A DNA stretch of 64,000 nucleotides from Niastella koreensis GR20-10 (GTDB lineage Bacteria; Bacteroidota; Bacteroidia; Chitinophagales; Chitinophagaceae), in NCBI RefSeq assembly GCF_000246855.1, contig NC_016609.1, forward strand, positions 806,001-870,000, written 5' to 3'. Below the pieces are notes generated by a model, which worked only from the letters and a program-made list of their open reading frames with translations, did no database searches and was not told where the DNA came from. How positions within the stretch are numbered: position 1 is the first letter of the stretch; each line of letters opens with the position of its first letter. Position numbers and translations under genes: made by a program. Of the stretch, positions 51,367 to 60,423 are shown one piece after another.

Positions 51367-52047
51367 ATGAAAAAACAGATGCCTGGAATTGTTTCCTGCA
51401 TAGTCATGATCTTATTGAATTTGAACGTATTAGCGCAGCAGGCCACCATTGATAGCGCGGTTCGCCCTGCCGCGTATAGTTTACGGTTAGGGCTGTTCAA
51501 AAGCTATCCGAATTCCCCCAAGGACATTATTTTTCTTGGCAACAGCATTACCCAGGGCGTTGACTGGGCCGAACTGCTGCAAAACCCCAATTGCAAAAAC
51601 CGGGGCATCAGCGGCGACATTACCTACGGGGTACTGGAGCGATTGAGCGAAGTAACCGAAGGCAAACCGGCAAAAGTGTTTGTGTTGATCGGAATTAACG
51701 ATATTGAGCATAATATTCCCGATACGCTGATCGTAAACAACTATCGCCGTATCATCAGGCAGATAAAAGCAGAGTCGCCAAAGACAAAGATCTATTTTCA
51801 TACACTGTTACCCGTTAACAACGAGTTCACCCAGTTTAAAAAACATTATAATAAAGACGAGCACATCGCCTTTGTAAATACAGAACTGAAGAAGATAGCA
51901 GAAGAAGAAAAGATCACGCTGATAGACCTGCACCCGCATTTCCTGGACGCCAGCAATAAACTCGATAAACGGTATACGCAGGATGGGTTGCATTTGAATG
52001 CCGCGGGATATCAGGTGTGGGCGGGCATCTTAAAACAGTATTTGTAA
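51367..52047 (+). CDS. GDSL/SGNH-family esterase, secreted
   Basis: 226 residues with a signal peptide (about 1-20, LNVLAQ). SGNH blocks: DIIFLGNSITQGVDW (about 53, Ser nucleophile in GNSIT), NRGISGDIT (Gly), FVLIGINDIEHN (about 103, Asn) and TQDGLHLNAAGYQVW (about 206, Asp and His). This resembles platelet-activating-factor acetylhydrolase/sialate esterase-type enzymes and probably removes acyl or acetyl groups from a glycan or lipid. It is 58 bp after the phosphoesterase and upstream of glpK, in the glycerol cluster. Confidence 0.92.
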   Translation: MKKQMPGIVSCIVMILLNLNVLAQQATIDSAVRPAAYSLRLGLFKSYPNSPKDIIFLGNSITQGVDWAELLQNPNCKNRGISGDITYGVLERLSEVTEGKPAKVFVLIGINDIEHNIPDTLIVNNYRRIIRQIKAESPKTKIYFHTLLPVNNEFTQFKKHYNKDEHIAFVNTELKKIAEEEKITLIDLHPHFLDASNKLDKRYTQDGLHLNAAGYQVWAGILKQYL

Positions 52048-52097
52048 TTACTTAAGTTGATATAGCTATCAATAGCTGGTTCCCGATTCTAAGTATA

Positions 52098-52208
52098 AGT
52101 TATTAGGTTATTAAGTTCTTGGGTTCTTTAGTTTATTAGTTCAGAACCTAATAACCTACGAACTTAATAACTAACAAACTAAAGAACTAAAAAACTAAAA
52201 AACTAACG
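52098..52208. repeat. Word-repeat hairpin (AGTTATTAGG family) upstream of glpK
   Basis: Left arm AGTTATTAGG TTATTAAGTTCTTGGG TTCTTTAGTTTATTAG (52098-52139). Right arm CCTAATAACC TACGAACTTA and ATAACTA ACAAACTA AAGAACTA AAAAACTA AAAAACTA ACG (52147-52208), the last part a clear 8-nt word series. It sits between two co-directional genes and ends 16 bp before the glpK start. Confidence 0.9.
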
Positions 52209-52223
52209 ATTATAAAACAAACT

Positions 52224-53708
52224 ATGCCACAATACATCCTAAGTTTCGACCAGGGTACTACCAGTTCAAGGGCCATTATCTTCGATCAGGCCGGTTCCAT
52301 TATATCGATAGCGCAGAAGGAATTTACGCAGTTGTATCCGCAACCGGGTTGGGTAGAACATGATGCGGCTGAGATCTGGGGCACGCAACTGGCCGTAGCC
52401 GTTGAAGCGGTGAGCAAAGCCGGGTTGAAGGCAACCGATATCGCTGCCATCGGCATTACCAACCAGCGCGAAACAACCGTGGTATGGGATAGAGAAACCG
52501 GCACGCCCGTGCACAATGCCATTGTTTGGCAGGACAGACGCACTGCTGCTTTTTGTGACCAGTTGAAAGTACAGTCTGGCAAATTGATCCAGGAGAAAAC
52601 CGGGTTGATCGTGGATGCTTATTTTTCTGCCACCAAGATCCGCTGGATCCTGGATAATGTAGCAGGCGCGCGCAAAAAAGCGGAGGAAGGAAAACTGGCC
52701 TTTGGCACCATCGATACCTGGCTGGTATGGAAACTCACCGGCGGTAAAGTACATGCTACCGATATTTCCAATGCATCGCGCACCATGCTGTTTAATATTC
52801 ATACCTGTACCTGGGATGAGGAGCTGTTGAAAATAATGGATGTGCCCGCTTCTATGTTGCCAACCGTTCATTCCTCGAGCGAAGTGTTTGGACAAACGGA
52901 TGCACAGATCCTGGCTGCGCAGATCCCTATTGCGGGTATTGCCGGTGATCAGCAGGCGGCGTTGTTCGGACAAATGTGTACCGAACCCGGCATGGTAAAA
53001 AACACCTATGGCACCGGTTGTTTTATGCTGATGAACATTGGCGACAAACCTATTTTATCAAAAAATAACCTCGTAACCACTATTGCCTGGAAGATCGATG
53101 GCAAAGTGCAGTATGCCCTGGAAGGCAGCATCTTCATTGGTGGCGCCGTAGTGCAATGGTTACGGGATGGATTGGGTATTATTAAAAATTCTTCCGACGT
53201 AGAAGCACTGGCCCGCAGTGTGGACGATAACGGCGGCGTGTACCTGGTTCCGGCATTTGCCGGTTTGGGGGCGCCTTATTGGGACCAGCACGCCCGCGGC
53301 ACCATGGTGGGCATTACCCGCGGCACCACAGCTGCACACATTGCGCGTGCCTCCATCGAAAGCATTGCCTTACAAACCATGGATGTGCTCACTGCCATGC
53401 AGGCCGATGCCGGCAAACCAATTAAAGAACTTCGGGTAGACGGTGGCGCTACGGCCAATGACCTGCTGCTGCAAATTCAGGCCAATGTATTGCAGGCAAC
53501 GGTGATCCGTCCTGAGATCACCGAAACCACGGCCATTGGCGCAGCCTATCTCGCTGGTTTGGCCGTAGGGTTCTGGAAGAACATAGATGAAATTAAAAAG
53601 CAATGGAAACTCAATAAAAGCTTTTCACCCGACGGTACCGATGCCAGACAGCTAACGAAAGGCTGGTTGAAAGCGATTAAAGCTGCCAAAGCATTTTCGG
53701 AAGAATAA
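52224..53708 (+). CDS. glpK: Glycerol kinase
   Basis: 494 residues, full length. Phosphorylates glycerol to sn-glycerol 3-phosphate with ATP in the cytoplasm, trapping glycerol that enters through GlpF. FGGY-family motifs: [20 protein letters not shown] (about 4), [20 protein letters not shown] (about 78), [10 protein letters not shown] (about 98), [15 protein letters not shown] (about 239), [32 protein letters not shown] and [20 protein letters not shown] (about 399). The Asp and Arg residues that contact glycerol (WQDRR, DQ) are present. It is followed by glpF, with a word-repeat hairpin between. Confidence 0.97.
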   Translation: MPQYILSFDQGTTSSRAIIFDQAGSIISIAQKEFTQLYPQPGWVEHDAAEIWGTQLAVAVEAVSKAGLKATDIAAIGITNQRETTVVWDRETGTPVHNAIVWQDRRTAAFCDQLKVQSGKLIQEKTGLIVDAYFSATKIRWILDNVAGARKKAEEGKLAFGTIDTWLVWKLTGGKVHATDISNASRTMLFNIHTCTWDEELLKIMDVPASMLPTVHSSSEVFGQTDAQILAAQIPIAGIAGDQQAALFGQMCTEPGMVKNTYGTGCFMLMNIGDKPILSKNNLVTTIAWKIDGKVQYALEGSIFIGGAVVQWLRDGLGIIKNSSDVEALARSVDDNGGVYLVPAFAGLGAPYWDQHARGTMVGITRGTTAAHIARASIESIALQTMDVLTAMQADAGKPIKELRVDGGATANDLLLQIQANVLQATVIRPEITETTAIGAAYLAGLAVGFWKNIDEIKKQWKLNKSFSPDGTDARQLTKGWLKAIKAAKAFSEE

Positions 53709-53845
53709 GGTTGATAAGTTATTAGGTTATTAAGTTATTGGGTTTGTTAGTTCTTTAGTTTATAAGTTCAAAACCAAATGACCTACGAACTTAATAACTA
53801 ACGAACTAAAAAACCAACAAACTAAATAACTAACAAACTAACGAT
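53706..53845. repeat. Word-repeat hairpin (AGTTATTAGG family) between glpK and glpF
   Basis: Starts in the glpK stop codon (TAAGGTTGATAAG). Left arm AGTTATTAGG TTATTAAGTTATTGGG TTTGTTAGTTCTTTAG (53720-53762). Right arm ACCTACGAACTTAATAAC then ACTAACGAACTAAAAAACC AACAAACTAAATAACTAAC (53778-53842). It interrupts a glycerol gene pair that normally forms one operon. Confidence 0.9.
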
Positions 53846-53857
53846 AAACCATATCAT

Positions 53858-54586
53858 ATGTCAGCATTTTCAGCGGAAGTAATAGGCACCATGTTTTTGA
53901 TCCTGTTAGGGGCCGGGGTTGTGGCGAATGTGATTTTAAAAGGAACCAAGGGTAACAGCGGTGGCTGGATGGTGATTACCACCGGTTGGGCGCTGGCTGT
54001 ATTTGTAGGGGTGGTAATTGCAGGCCCTTATAGCGGGGCGCATTTAAATCCTGCTGTGTCTATTGGTTTGGCCATTGCCGGTAAGTTTGAATGGGCTAAA
54101 GTGCCCGCGTATATAGGTGCGCAGTTATTGGGCTCCATGCTGGGCGCCTTTTTAGCCTGGTTGATTTACCGCGATCATTTCGACGCCACCAACGATCCCG
54201 ATACCCAGCTGGCCGTGTTCAGCACCGGGCCGGCTATCCGGAATACGACATTCAATTTATTAAGTGAGATCATCGGCACCTTCGTATTGATCTTTGTGGT
54301 CTTCTATTTTACCGATGCTGAGATCAAAGAACCAAAATCACCTATAGGATTGGGCTCATTGGGCGCTTTGCCGGTGGCCTTCCTGGTATGGGCCATTGGG
54401 TTATCACTGGGCGGCACAACAGGATATGCCATCAATCCTGCCCGTGATCTGGGTCCACGTATTGTGCATATGTTACTACCCATAAAAGGGAAAGGCAAAA
54501 GTAACTGGAAGTATGCCTGGATCCCGGTGATTGGTCCCATCATAGGCGCCGTAATTGCCGCCCTGCTTTACATGACGTTGAAGTAA
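53858..54586 (+). CDS. glpF: Glycerol uptake facilitator (MIP family)
   Basis: 242 residues with six transmembrane helices and two half-helices. Both NPA boxes are intact: SGAHLNPAVSIGLAI (about 65) and GYAINPARDLGPRI (about 190). The Asp after the second NPAR is the usual mark of aquaglyceroporins rather than water-only channels. It passively admits glycerol through the inner membrane. It is 150 bp after glpK and 15 bp before the glycerophosphodiesterase, so the three form a logical uptake set. Confidence 0.96.
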   Translation: MSAFSAEVIGTMFLILLGAGVVANVILKGTKGNSGGWMVITTGWALAVFVGVVIAGPYSGAHLNPAVSIGLAIAGKFEWAKVPAYIGAQLLGSMLGAFLAWLIYRDHFDATNDPDTQLAVFSTGPAIRNTTFNLLSEIIGTFVLIFVVFYFTDAEIKEPKSPIGLGSLGALPVAFLVWAIGLSLGGTTGYAINPARDLGPRIVHMLLPIKGKGKSNWKYAWIPVIGPIIGAVIAALLYMTLK

Positions 54587-54601
54587 TCAAATAAACATAC
54601 A

Positions 54602-55510
54602 ATGAATCGCATTTTAGGTGTGACGTTAGTCGCAGGTTGCCTTGTTGCCTGCACTGCCACTAATCATTTGTCGGTACCAGCCAATTATCCCGCTTTTTAT
54701 AAAGAAGGTCACCGCGGAACCCGCGGCCTGATGCCCGAGAATACCATTCCTGCCATGAAAAAAGGCGTGGAAGTGGGCGCCAACTGTATTGAAGTGGATG
54801 TTTACCTTACGAAGGATGGCAAGGTGCTGATCTCGCATGATCCGTTTGTGAATGTAACGCACTCCCTGTATGTCGACGGCAGTGAAATAGCGAAGGAGGA
54901 TGCCAAAAAATACATCTGGCACCAGATGAATTATGACGACATCCGCAAATTTGATGTGGGTTCCAAACCCTATGCTGCTTTTCCGCAACAGCAAAGAATG
55001 AAGGTGGGTTTGCCTTTATTAGGTGATTTGATAGACTCAGTAGAAGCGTATACAACTGCCAATAACCTGCCCAAACCTATTTATAATATCGAGCTGAAGA
55101 CCTCGCTCAAATACGACAGCCTGCAATACAATTCCAGTCCGGCCGAACTGGTGGAAGCTACGCTGAAAGAGGCGAAGGCCAGGAATATCGGCAACCGGTT
55201 CTATTTACAATCTTTTGATGTGCGTCCGCTGCAGTACCTGCACAAACAGCATACTGATATTGTCATTGGGTATTTAACTGAAGGCAAAAATCTGGACAGC
55301 AACCTGACAAGCCTTGGTTTTCTGCCGCATATTTATAGTCCGCATTTTAGCCTGGTGACCAAAGCCATGGCCGATTTCTGCCACCGCAAACACGTAAAGC
55401 TGGTTCCCTGGACGGTGAATGATAAGGAGAAAATGAAGAGCCTCATAGCGGATGGCGTTGATGGAATTATTACGGATTATCCGAACTATTTTGCCGAGAT
55501 CGGAAAGTGA
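54602..55510 (+). CDS. Glycerophosphodiester phosphodiesterase, lipoprotein
   Basis: 302 residues. The signal ends AGCLVACTATN; Cys18 fits a lipobox, so the enzyme is probably tethered outside the inner membrane. GDPD-family motifs: EGHRGTRGLMPENTIPAMKK (about 37), NCIEVDVYLTKDGKVLISHD (about 61), with His-Arg-Gly, Glu-x-Asp and His, and at the end VDGIITDYPNYFAEIG. It hydrolyses glycerophosphodiesters such as deacylated phospholipids to glycerol-3-phosphate and an alcohol. It is 15 bp after glpF. The stop TGA is the first part of a GTGAGTA repeat. Confidence 0.94.
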   Translation: MNRILGVTLVAGCLVACTATNHLSVPANYPAFYKEGHRGTRGLMPENTIPAMKKGVEVGANCIEVDVYLTKDGKVLISHDPFVNVTHSLYVDGSEIAKEDAKKYIWHQMNYDDIRKFDVGSKPYAAFPQQQRMKVGLPLLGDLIDSVEAYTTANNLPKPIYNIELKTSLKYDSLQYNSSPAELVEATLKEAKARNIGNRFYLQSFDVRPLQYLHKQHTDIVIGYLTEGKNLDSNLTSLGFLPHIYSPHFSLVTKAMADFCHRKHVKLVPWTVNDKEKMKSLIADGVDGIITDYPNYFAEIGK

Positions 55511-55602
55511 GTAGTGAGTTGTCAGTAGTGAGTGGTTCCCGATTATTCAGACAACTGCACGTTTGCGAGCTAACTCACTACTGACTACTCACTACTGACT
55601 AT
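55507..55602. repeat. Word-repeat hairpin (GTGAGTA family) after the glycerophosphodiesterase
   Basis: GTGAGTA GTGAGTT GTCAGTA GTGAGTG (55507-55534), a loop with GGTTCCCGATTATTCAGACA, and ACTCACT ACTGACT ACTCACT ACTGACT (55573-55600). The TGA stop (55508-55510) lies in the first word. Parts of the loop recur in the 28015 and 36159 elements. Confidence 0.92.
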
Positions 55603-55650
55603 TGCATTTCTGTCACTATATTGCGGCTGAATAATCCTAAATTCATCCGC

Positions 55651-57858
55651 ATGAAAGGGCATCTCTTTAAAAATATAGTTACAGTTGTTAGTTTAGTAAT
55701 ATTCCATTCATTCTCCTTCGCACAGCATTATACCGAATTTGTAAATCCATACATTGGTACTGCGGGTCATGCGCATGTTTTTTTGGGCGCTAATGTGCCG
55801 TTTGGGGCAGTGCAGCTGGGGCCCGATAATATCTTCCGGGGTTGGGACTGGTGCTCTGGTTACAATTATACGGATAGCATTATTAAAGGTTTTTCCCACA
55901 CGCATTTAAGCGGAACCGGCATGCCCGACCTGGGCGATGTGCTGATTATGCCGTTTACAGGGGCGGTAAAAACCGGTAAGGTTACGCAGGAAACACCAAC
56001 AGCAGGACCAGCTTCGCATTTCTCGCACAAAAAAGAAAAAGTACAACCGGGTTATTACGCGGTTTCTTTAGATGATTACAACATCCAGGTTCAGTTAACG
56101 GCCACTGAAAGGGTAGGGTTTCACCAATACCAGTTCCCCGCGGGTGAAACGGCGCACATCCTCATCGATCTTAAAGATGGCATTGGTGATAAAGCAACGG
56201 AAACTTATCTCGAAAAAGCAGATGACTCCACTATTTATGGGTATCGCTTTTCAAAAGGCTGGGCGCCCGACCAGCGTTTGTATTTCGCTATCCGCCTGTC
56301 GGCGCCGATACAACAGTTTGATGTGTATGGAACCGCCAAAAGCGACAGCATGAAAGGGGTTATCAGCTTTCTAAAAGCACCTGCTACCATTATGTTGAAG
56401 GTCGGCATCTCGCCGGTGAGCTCAGCCAATGCGCTGGCCAATATCAATGCAGAGATCCCGCATTGGAATTTCGCTCAGGTGAAACAAGTTGCCGATGCCA
56501 AATGGAACAAAGAACTGGGTAAGATAGCCATCGACACCAAAGATGCTTCCGCAAAAACGATCTTCTATACCTCGTTGTATCATACCATGATTGACCCCGC
56601 GCTGTTCAACGATGTGAATGGCGAATATTGGGGGCCGGACAAACAAACGCATAAAGCGACATTTCAGAACTACACCATCTTCTCTTTATGGGATACGTAT
56701 CGCGCGTTGAATCCATTGTATACCATTATACAACCAGACAGGGTGAATGACATGGTAAACACCATGCTGGCTATTTATCAGCAACAGGGTAAACTGCCCA
56801 TCTGGCACCTGGCTGGCAATGAAACCAACCTGATGCCGGGTATGAGCGGCGTACAAATAGTAGCGGAAGCCTACCTGAAAGGTTACCGGGGATTTGATAC
56901 GGCACTGGCTTTTGAAGCCGTTAAAAACACGTCGCTTCGCGATGAGTTTGGACTTAATTATGTAAAATCTATTGCTTACATCCCCAACAATAAAGTACAG
57001 GAATCAGTGGCCAAGGCCATGGAATATTGTATCAGTGATGGTAGCATTGCCCTGATGGCAAAACAAATGGGCAGGACAGCCGATGCTGAATTATTTACCA
57101 AACGCTCGCATTATTACCGCAACTATTTCGACCCTGCCACTAAATTCTTCAGAGGTAAGAACGAGCAGGGGGAGTGGAACCCAACCTTTGGTCCCGGAAG
57201 GACCAGCCATCCTTATATAGACGATTATTGCGAAGGCAATGCCTGGCAATACACCTGGCTGGTGCCCCAGGATGTGGAAGGATTGATAAAACTGCTGGGT
57301 GGTGATACGGCTTTTGTAAACCGCCTGGATGAATTCTTTAAACTGAAGACAGCATTCGATCCCAAGTCGCCACCGGATATCTCCGGCATGATCGGTCAGT
57401 ATGCGCATGGCAATGAGCCAGGCCATCATACTACCTATTTATATGCTTATGCCGGTCAGCAATGGAAAACGGCGGAGAAAGTACGCTACATCCTGAAAAA
57501 CCTGTACGACAATACCACCGATGGCATCAGCGGCAATGAAGATTGCGGGCAAATGTCGGCCTGGTATATCTTTTCTTCGTTGGGATTTTATCCCGTTTTC
57601 CCGGCCAGTGGCGCTTATGTGTTGGGCAGTCCGTTGTTCGATAAAGCCACGATCCAACTACCAAATAAGAAAACGTTTTCGTTAAAAGTAGAGCAGAACA
57701 GTCCAAAGAATATCTATATTCAACGCGTAATTCTAAATGGCAAACCCTGGCCCCATAGCTATATCACGCATCAGCAGATCATAAATGGTGGTACGATGAC
57801 TATAGTTATGGGGAGTTCTCCGGGTGCGCAATTAGATAAGCCTGCATCTCAATATTAA
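55651..57858 (+). CDS. GH92 exo-alpha-mannosidase
   Basis: 735 residues from ATG 55651; the frame from 55621 needs a TTG start. Signal peptide at about 1-25 (FHSFSFAQ). GH92 features: the N-terminal beta-sandwich opening YTEFVNPYIGTAGHAHVFLG, GFSHTHLSGTGMPDLGDVLI, YHTMIDPALFNDVNGEYWGP, FSLWDTYRALNPLYTII, YAHGNEPGHHTTYLYAYAGQ, where Glu of GNEPGHH is the acid catalyst, and EDCGQMSAWYIFSSLGFYPV. These are calcium-dependent inverting alpha-mannosidases acting on N-glycan or yeast-mannan-like substrates. It lies between the glycerol cluster and the pectin genes without other mannan genes. Confidence 0.95.
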   Translation: MKGHLFKNIVTVVSLVIFHSFSFAQHYTEFVNPYIGTAGHAHVFLGANVPFGAVQLGPDNIFRGWDWCSGYNYTDSIIKGFSHTHLSGTGMPDLGDVLIMPFTGAVKTGKVTQETPTAGPASHFSHKKEKVQPGYYAVSLDDYNIQVQLTATERVGFHQYQFPAGETAHILIDLKDGIGDKATETYLEKADDSTIYGYRFSKGWAPDQRLYFAIRLSAPIQQFDVYGTAKSDSMKGVISFLKAPATIMLKVGISPVSSANALANINAEIPHWNFAQVKQVADAKWNKELGKIAIDTKDASAKTIFYTSLYHTMIDPALFNDVNGEYWGPDKQTHKATFQNYTIFSLWDTYRALNPLYTIIQPDRVNDMVNTMLAIYQQQGKLPIWHLAGNETNLMPGMSGVQIVAEAYLKGYRGFDTALAFEAVKNTSLRDEFGLNYVKSIAYIPNNKVQESVAKAMEYCISDGSIALMAKQMGRTADAELFTKRSHYYRNYFDPATKFFRGKNEQGEWNPTFGPGRTSHPYIDDYCEGNAWQYTWLVPQDVEGLIKLLGGDTAFVNRLDEFFKLKTAFDPKSPPDISGMIGQYAHGNEPGHHTTYLYAYAGQQWKTAEKVRYILKNLYDNTTDGISGNEDCGQMSAWYIFSSLGFYPVFPASGAYVLGSPLFDKATIQLPNKKTFSLKVEQNSPKNIYIQRVILNGKPWPHSYITHQQIINGGTMTIVMGSSPGAQLDKPASQY

Positions 57859-57859
57859 A

Positions 57860-57948
57860 GAAGTTAATAGGTTCGTAAGTTATTAGGTTCTTTAGTTTGA
57901 CAGGTTAACTAACGAACTTAATAACTCAATAACTTACGAACTAAGCGC
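57860..57948. repeat. Word-repeat hairpin (AGTTATTAGG family) before the GH28 gene
   Basis: Starts just after the GH92 stop. Left arm AAGTTAATAGG TTCGTAAGTTATTAGG TTCTTTAG (57862-57897), right arm ACTAACGAACTTAATAACTC AATAACTTACGAACTAAG (57908-57945). It is between co-directional genes and ends 7 bp before the GH28 start. Confidence 0.88.
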
Positions 57949-57951
57949 TAT

Positions 57952-59487
57952 ATGAAAAAGATCAGCCTGTTTCATTTGCTCATACTTCTTTCCAGCGGCA
58001 TTTTCGCTCAACAAAAAAACTACGATATAACTACGTTTGGCGCAAAAGGCGACAGCAGCACCAACAATACAGTTGCTATTCAAAAAGCCATCGATGAAGC
58101 ATCCGCAAATGGCGGTGGCCGGGTGGTGATCCCAGCCGGCAGATTTGTTACCGGGGTGTTGAACCTGAAATCAAATGTGGAGTTGCATGTATCGGCCAAT
58201 GCGATGCTGCTGGGCAGTACCAAACGCACTGATTATGGAACGGTAAAAGCTTCCGCCCTGATCGTTGCAGAGAAACAACACCATATCTCTATTACCGGCA
58301 CCGGTACTATCGATGGCCGGGGAAGGGAAGTGGTGGCCGATGTGGACCGCATGTTAAAAGCAGGCACCCTGCAGGACCCTTCCTGGCAAACCGTAAATCC
58401 CTGGGGACAAAAACGCTCGGATGAATCAAACCGTCCGCACCTGCTTACTTTTGGTAAATGTGATCATGTTACCATAAAAGGCATCCTGTTAAAAGACGCT
58501 GCCTGCTGGGTAGAAACCTACCACGAATGCAGCAACCTGACTATCGACAGTATTCGTGTGCAAAGCACTGCCTATTATAACAACGATGGCATCGATATCG
58601 ATAACTGCAAAAATGTAAAGATCACCCGTTGTAATGTAAACGCCGATGACGATGGCATTTGTCTGAAATCGAATAACGACCAGGCGATTTGCGAAAATGT
58701 AGAGATCAGTGATTGCGTGGTACGCTCCAGCGCCAGCGCGTTGAAGTTCGGCACCGCCTCACATGGCGGGTTCAAAAATGTAATGGTAAAGAACCTGGAA
58801 ATATATGATACATACCGGTCGGCCATTGCCCTGGAATCGGTAGATGGCGGGACGTTGGAAAATATAAACATTGAAAATATCAAGGCCACCAATACCGGCA
58901 ATGGTATTTTTATTCGCCTGGGCCATCGTAAAAAAGAAGCGCCCATTGGCAAGGTGCGTAATATCCGCATTGCTAACGTGAAGGTAGAAGTGCCGGCTGG
59001 CAAGCCCGATAAAGGGTATGAAATGGAAGGACCGGCATTGAGGTATCCGCACAATGTATTTCCCGCTTCCATTACCGGACTGCCGGGCAATCCCGTAGAA
59101 AACGTAACGCTGGAAAATATCAGCATCACGTATGAAGGCGGTGGCAGTAATACGGTAGCGCATTTCGGATTGGACTCCCTTTCAAAAGTACCCGAAAAAG
59201 CAGGTGACTATCCCGAGTTCTCCATGTTTGGCGAATTGCCCTGCTGGGGTTTGTATCTGCGGCATGCCAGCGGCATTCAGCTCAAAAATGTAAGCCTGCA
59301 ATATAAAAAAGCAGATTTCAGACCCGCCATGGTGGTTGACGATGTGCAATTACTCCATGTAGAGGGTTTGAAGGTGCCCGCTACCCAGCCGGCGCCCGTA
59401 ATTGTACTGAAAGACGTACCATCGCCCACACTGACTGCACTGAAGTTGCCTTACGACAACAGTAAAGCCGTAATGGTGGTAAAATAA
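57952..59487 (+). CDS. GH28 polygalacturonase-family hydrolase
   Basis: 511 residues with a signal peptide (about 1-19, SSGIFAQ). Opening FGAKGDSSTNNTVAIQKAID is the usual start of the right-handed beta-helix. Catalytic segments: YNNDGIDIDNCKNVKITRCN (about 204), NADDDGICLKSNN (about 226, the Asp pair) and KFGTASHGGFKNVMVKNL (about 264, the His loop). DTYRSAIALES (about 284) holds the equivalent of RIK. The His loop is SHGG instead of GHG, suggesting an exo-type or rhamnogalacturonan-side-chain enzyme. It is followed by kduD and kduI, consistent with pectin breakdown. Confidence 0.93.
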   Translation: MKKISLFHLLILLSSGIFAQQKNYDITTFGAKGDSSTNNTVAIQKAIDEASANGGGRVVIPAGRFVTGVLNLKSNVELHVSANAMLLGSTKRTDYGTVKASALIVAEKQHHISITGTGTIDGRGREVVADVDRMLKAGTLQDPSWQTVNPWGQKRSDESNRPHLLTFGKCDHVTIKGILLKDAACWVETYHECSNLTIDSIRVQSTAYYNNDGIDIDNCKNVKITRCNVNADDDGICLKSNNDQAICENVEISDCVVRSSASALKFGTASHGGFKNVMVKNLEIYDTYRSAIALESVDGGTLENINIENIKATNTGNGIFIRLGHRKKEAPIGKVRNIRIANVKVEVPAGKPDKGYEMEGPALRYPHNVFPASITGLPGNPVENVTLENISITYEGGGSNTVAHFGLDSLSKVPEKAGDYPEFSMFGELPCWGLYLRHASGIQLKNVSLQYKKADFRPAMVVDDVQLLHVEGLKVPATQPAPVIVLKDVPSPTLTALKLPYDNSKAVMVVK

Positions 59488-59650
59488 GGCCATAAGCCGA
59501 TGAACAGCAAATAGATAGACTTCTTTCTCCGTAAAATTTGGTAGTCTACCGCTCATGCAGGAAATTGCAGCCCTGTTATTCATCCCGGCATTTCGGGAAA
59601 GGGGCTTCTCTCACCCTGGCAAGCATTGTATTCCGTTAACAAAATTAATT

Positions 59651-60421
59651 ATGAGCATTCTTTCAAAATTTTCATTGGCAGGCAAAACCGCACTGGTTTC
59701 AGGCGCCAAAAGAGGTATCGGTAAATCTATTGCTGTGGCCCTGGCCGAAGCTGGCGCTGACATTATTGGTGTTTCTGCAACGCTGGAATTAACCGGCAGT
59801 AAAGTGCAGCAGGAGGTTGAAGCTACCGGTCGCAGGTTTAAAGCCTACCAGGCAGATTTCAACGATCGCAAAGCCATCTATGCTTTTATCGACAAGGTAA
59901 AAGGCGAATGTTCTCCCGTTGATATCTTATTCTGCAACGCAGGCACCATTATGCGCAAACCTGCCGCCGAACATCCGGATGAATACTGGGATGAAGTGAT
60001 CAATGTGAACCTGAACGCCCCCTTTATTTTAAGCCGCGAATTTGGTAAAGACATGATCGCGCGTGGTAGCGGCAAGGTTATCTTCACTGCATCTTTGCTG
60101 AGCTTCCAGGGTGGTATCACTGTACCGGGTTATGCTGCCAGTAAAGGCGCTATTGCCCGCCTCATTATGGCCCTCAGTAACGAATGGGCAGGCAAAGGCG
60201 TACAGGTAAATGGGATTGCACCCGGGTATATTTCAACCGACAATACCGAAGCCCTGCGCAATGATCCTGAGCGTGCGAAATCCATTCTGTCCCGCATCCC
60301 TGCCGGCCGTTGGGGCGAAGGAGAAGATATGAAGGGCGCTGCGGTGTACCTGGCTTCACCTGCCTCTGATTATGTAACGGGAACGATTCTTACGGTTGAT
60401 GGAGGTTGGATGGGTAGATAG
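59651..60421 (+). CDS. kduD: 2-dehydro-3-deoxy-D-gluconate 5-dehydrogenase (SDR family)
   Basis: 256 residues from ATG 59651; a longer frame from 59555 lacks family similarity. Short-chain dehydrogenase: cofactor motif TALVSGAKRGIGKSIAVALA (about 14), FCNAGTIMRKPAAEHPDEYW (about 88), catalytic Ser in IFTASLLSFQGGITVPG (about 140) and Tyr-x-x-x-Lys in YAASKGAIA (about 153). The C-terminal VTGTILTVDGGWMGR is standard. It resembles KduD, which reduces or oxidises 2,5-diketo-3-deoxygluconate using NAD(H), next to kduI. The gene order GH28-kduD-kduI supports the call. Confidence 0.88.
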   Translation: MSILSKFSLAGKTALVSGAKRGIGKSIAVALAEAGADIIGVSATLELTGSKVQQEVEATGRRFKAYQADFNDRKAIYAFIDKVKGECSPVDILFCNAGTIMRKPAAEHPDEYWDEVINVNLNAPFILSREFGKDMIARGSGKVIFTASLLSFQGGITVPGYAASKGAIARLIMALSNEWAGKGVQVNGIAPGYISTDNTEALRNDPERAKSILSRIPAGRWGEGEDMKGAAVYLASPASDYVTGTILTVDGGWMGR

Positions 60422-60423
60422 CA

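Noticed and set aside
52266-52973. 235-codon minus-strand open frame
   Set aside because: Antisense to glpK, which is intact and full length.
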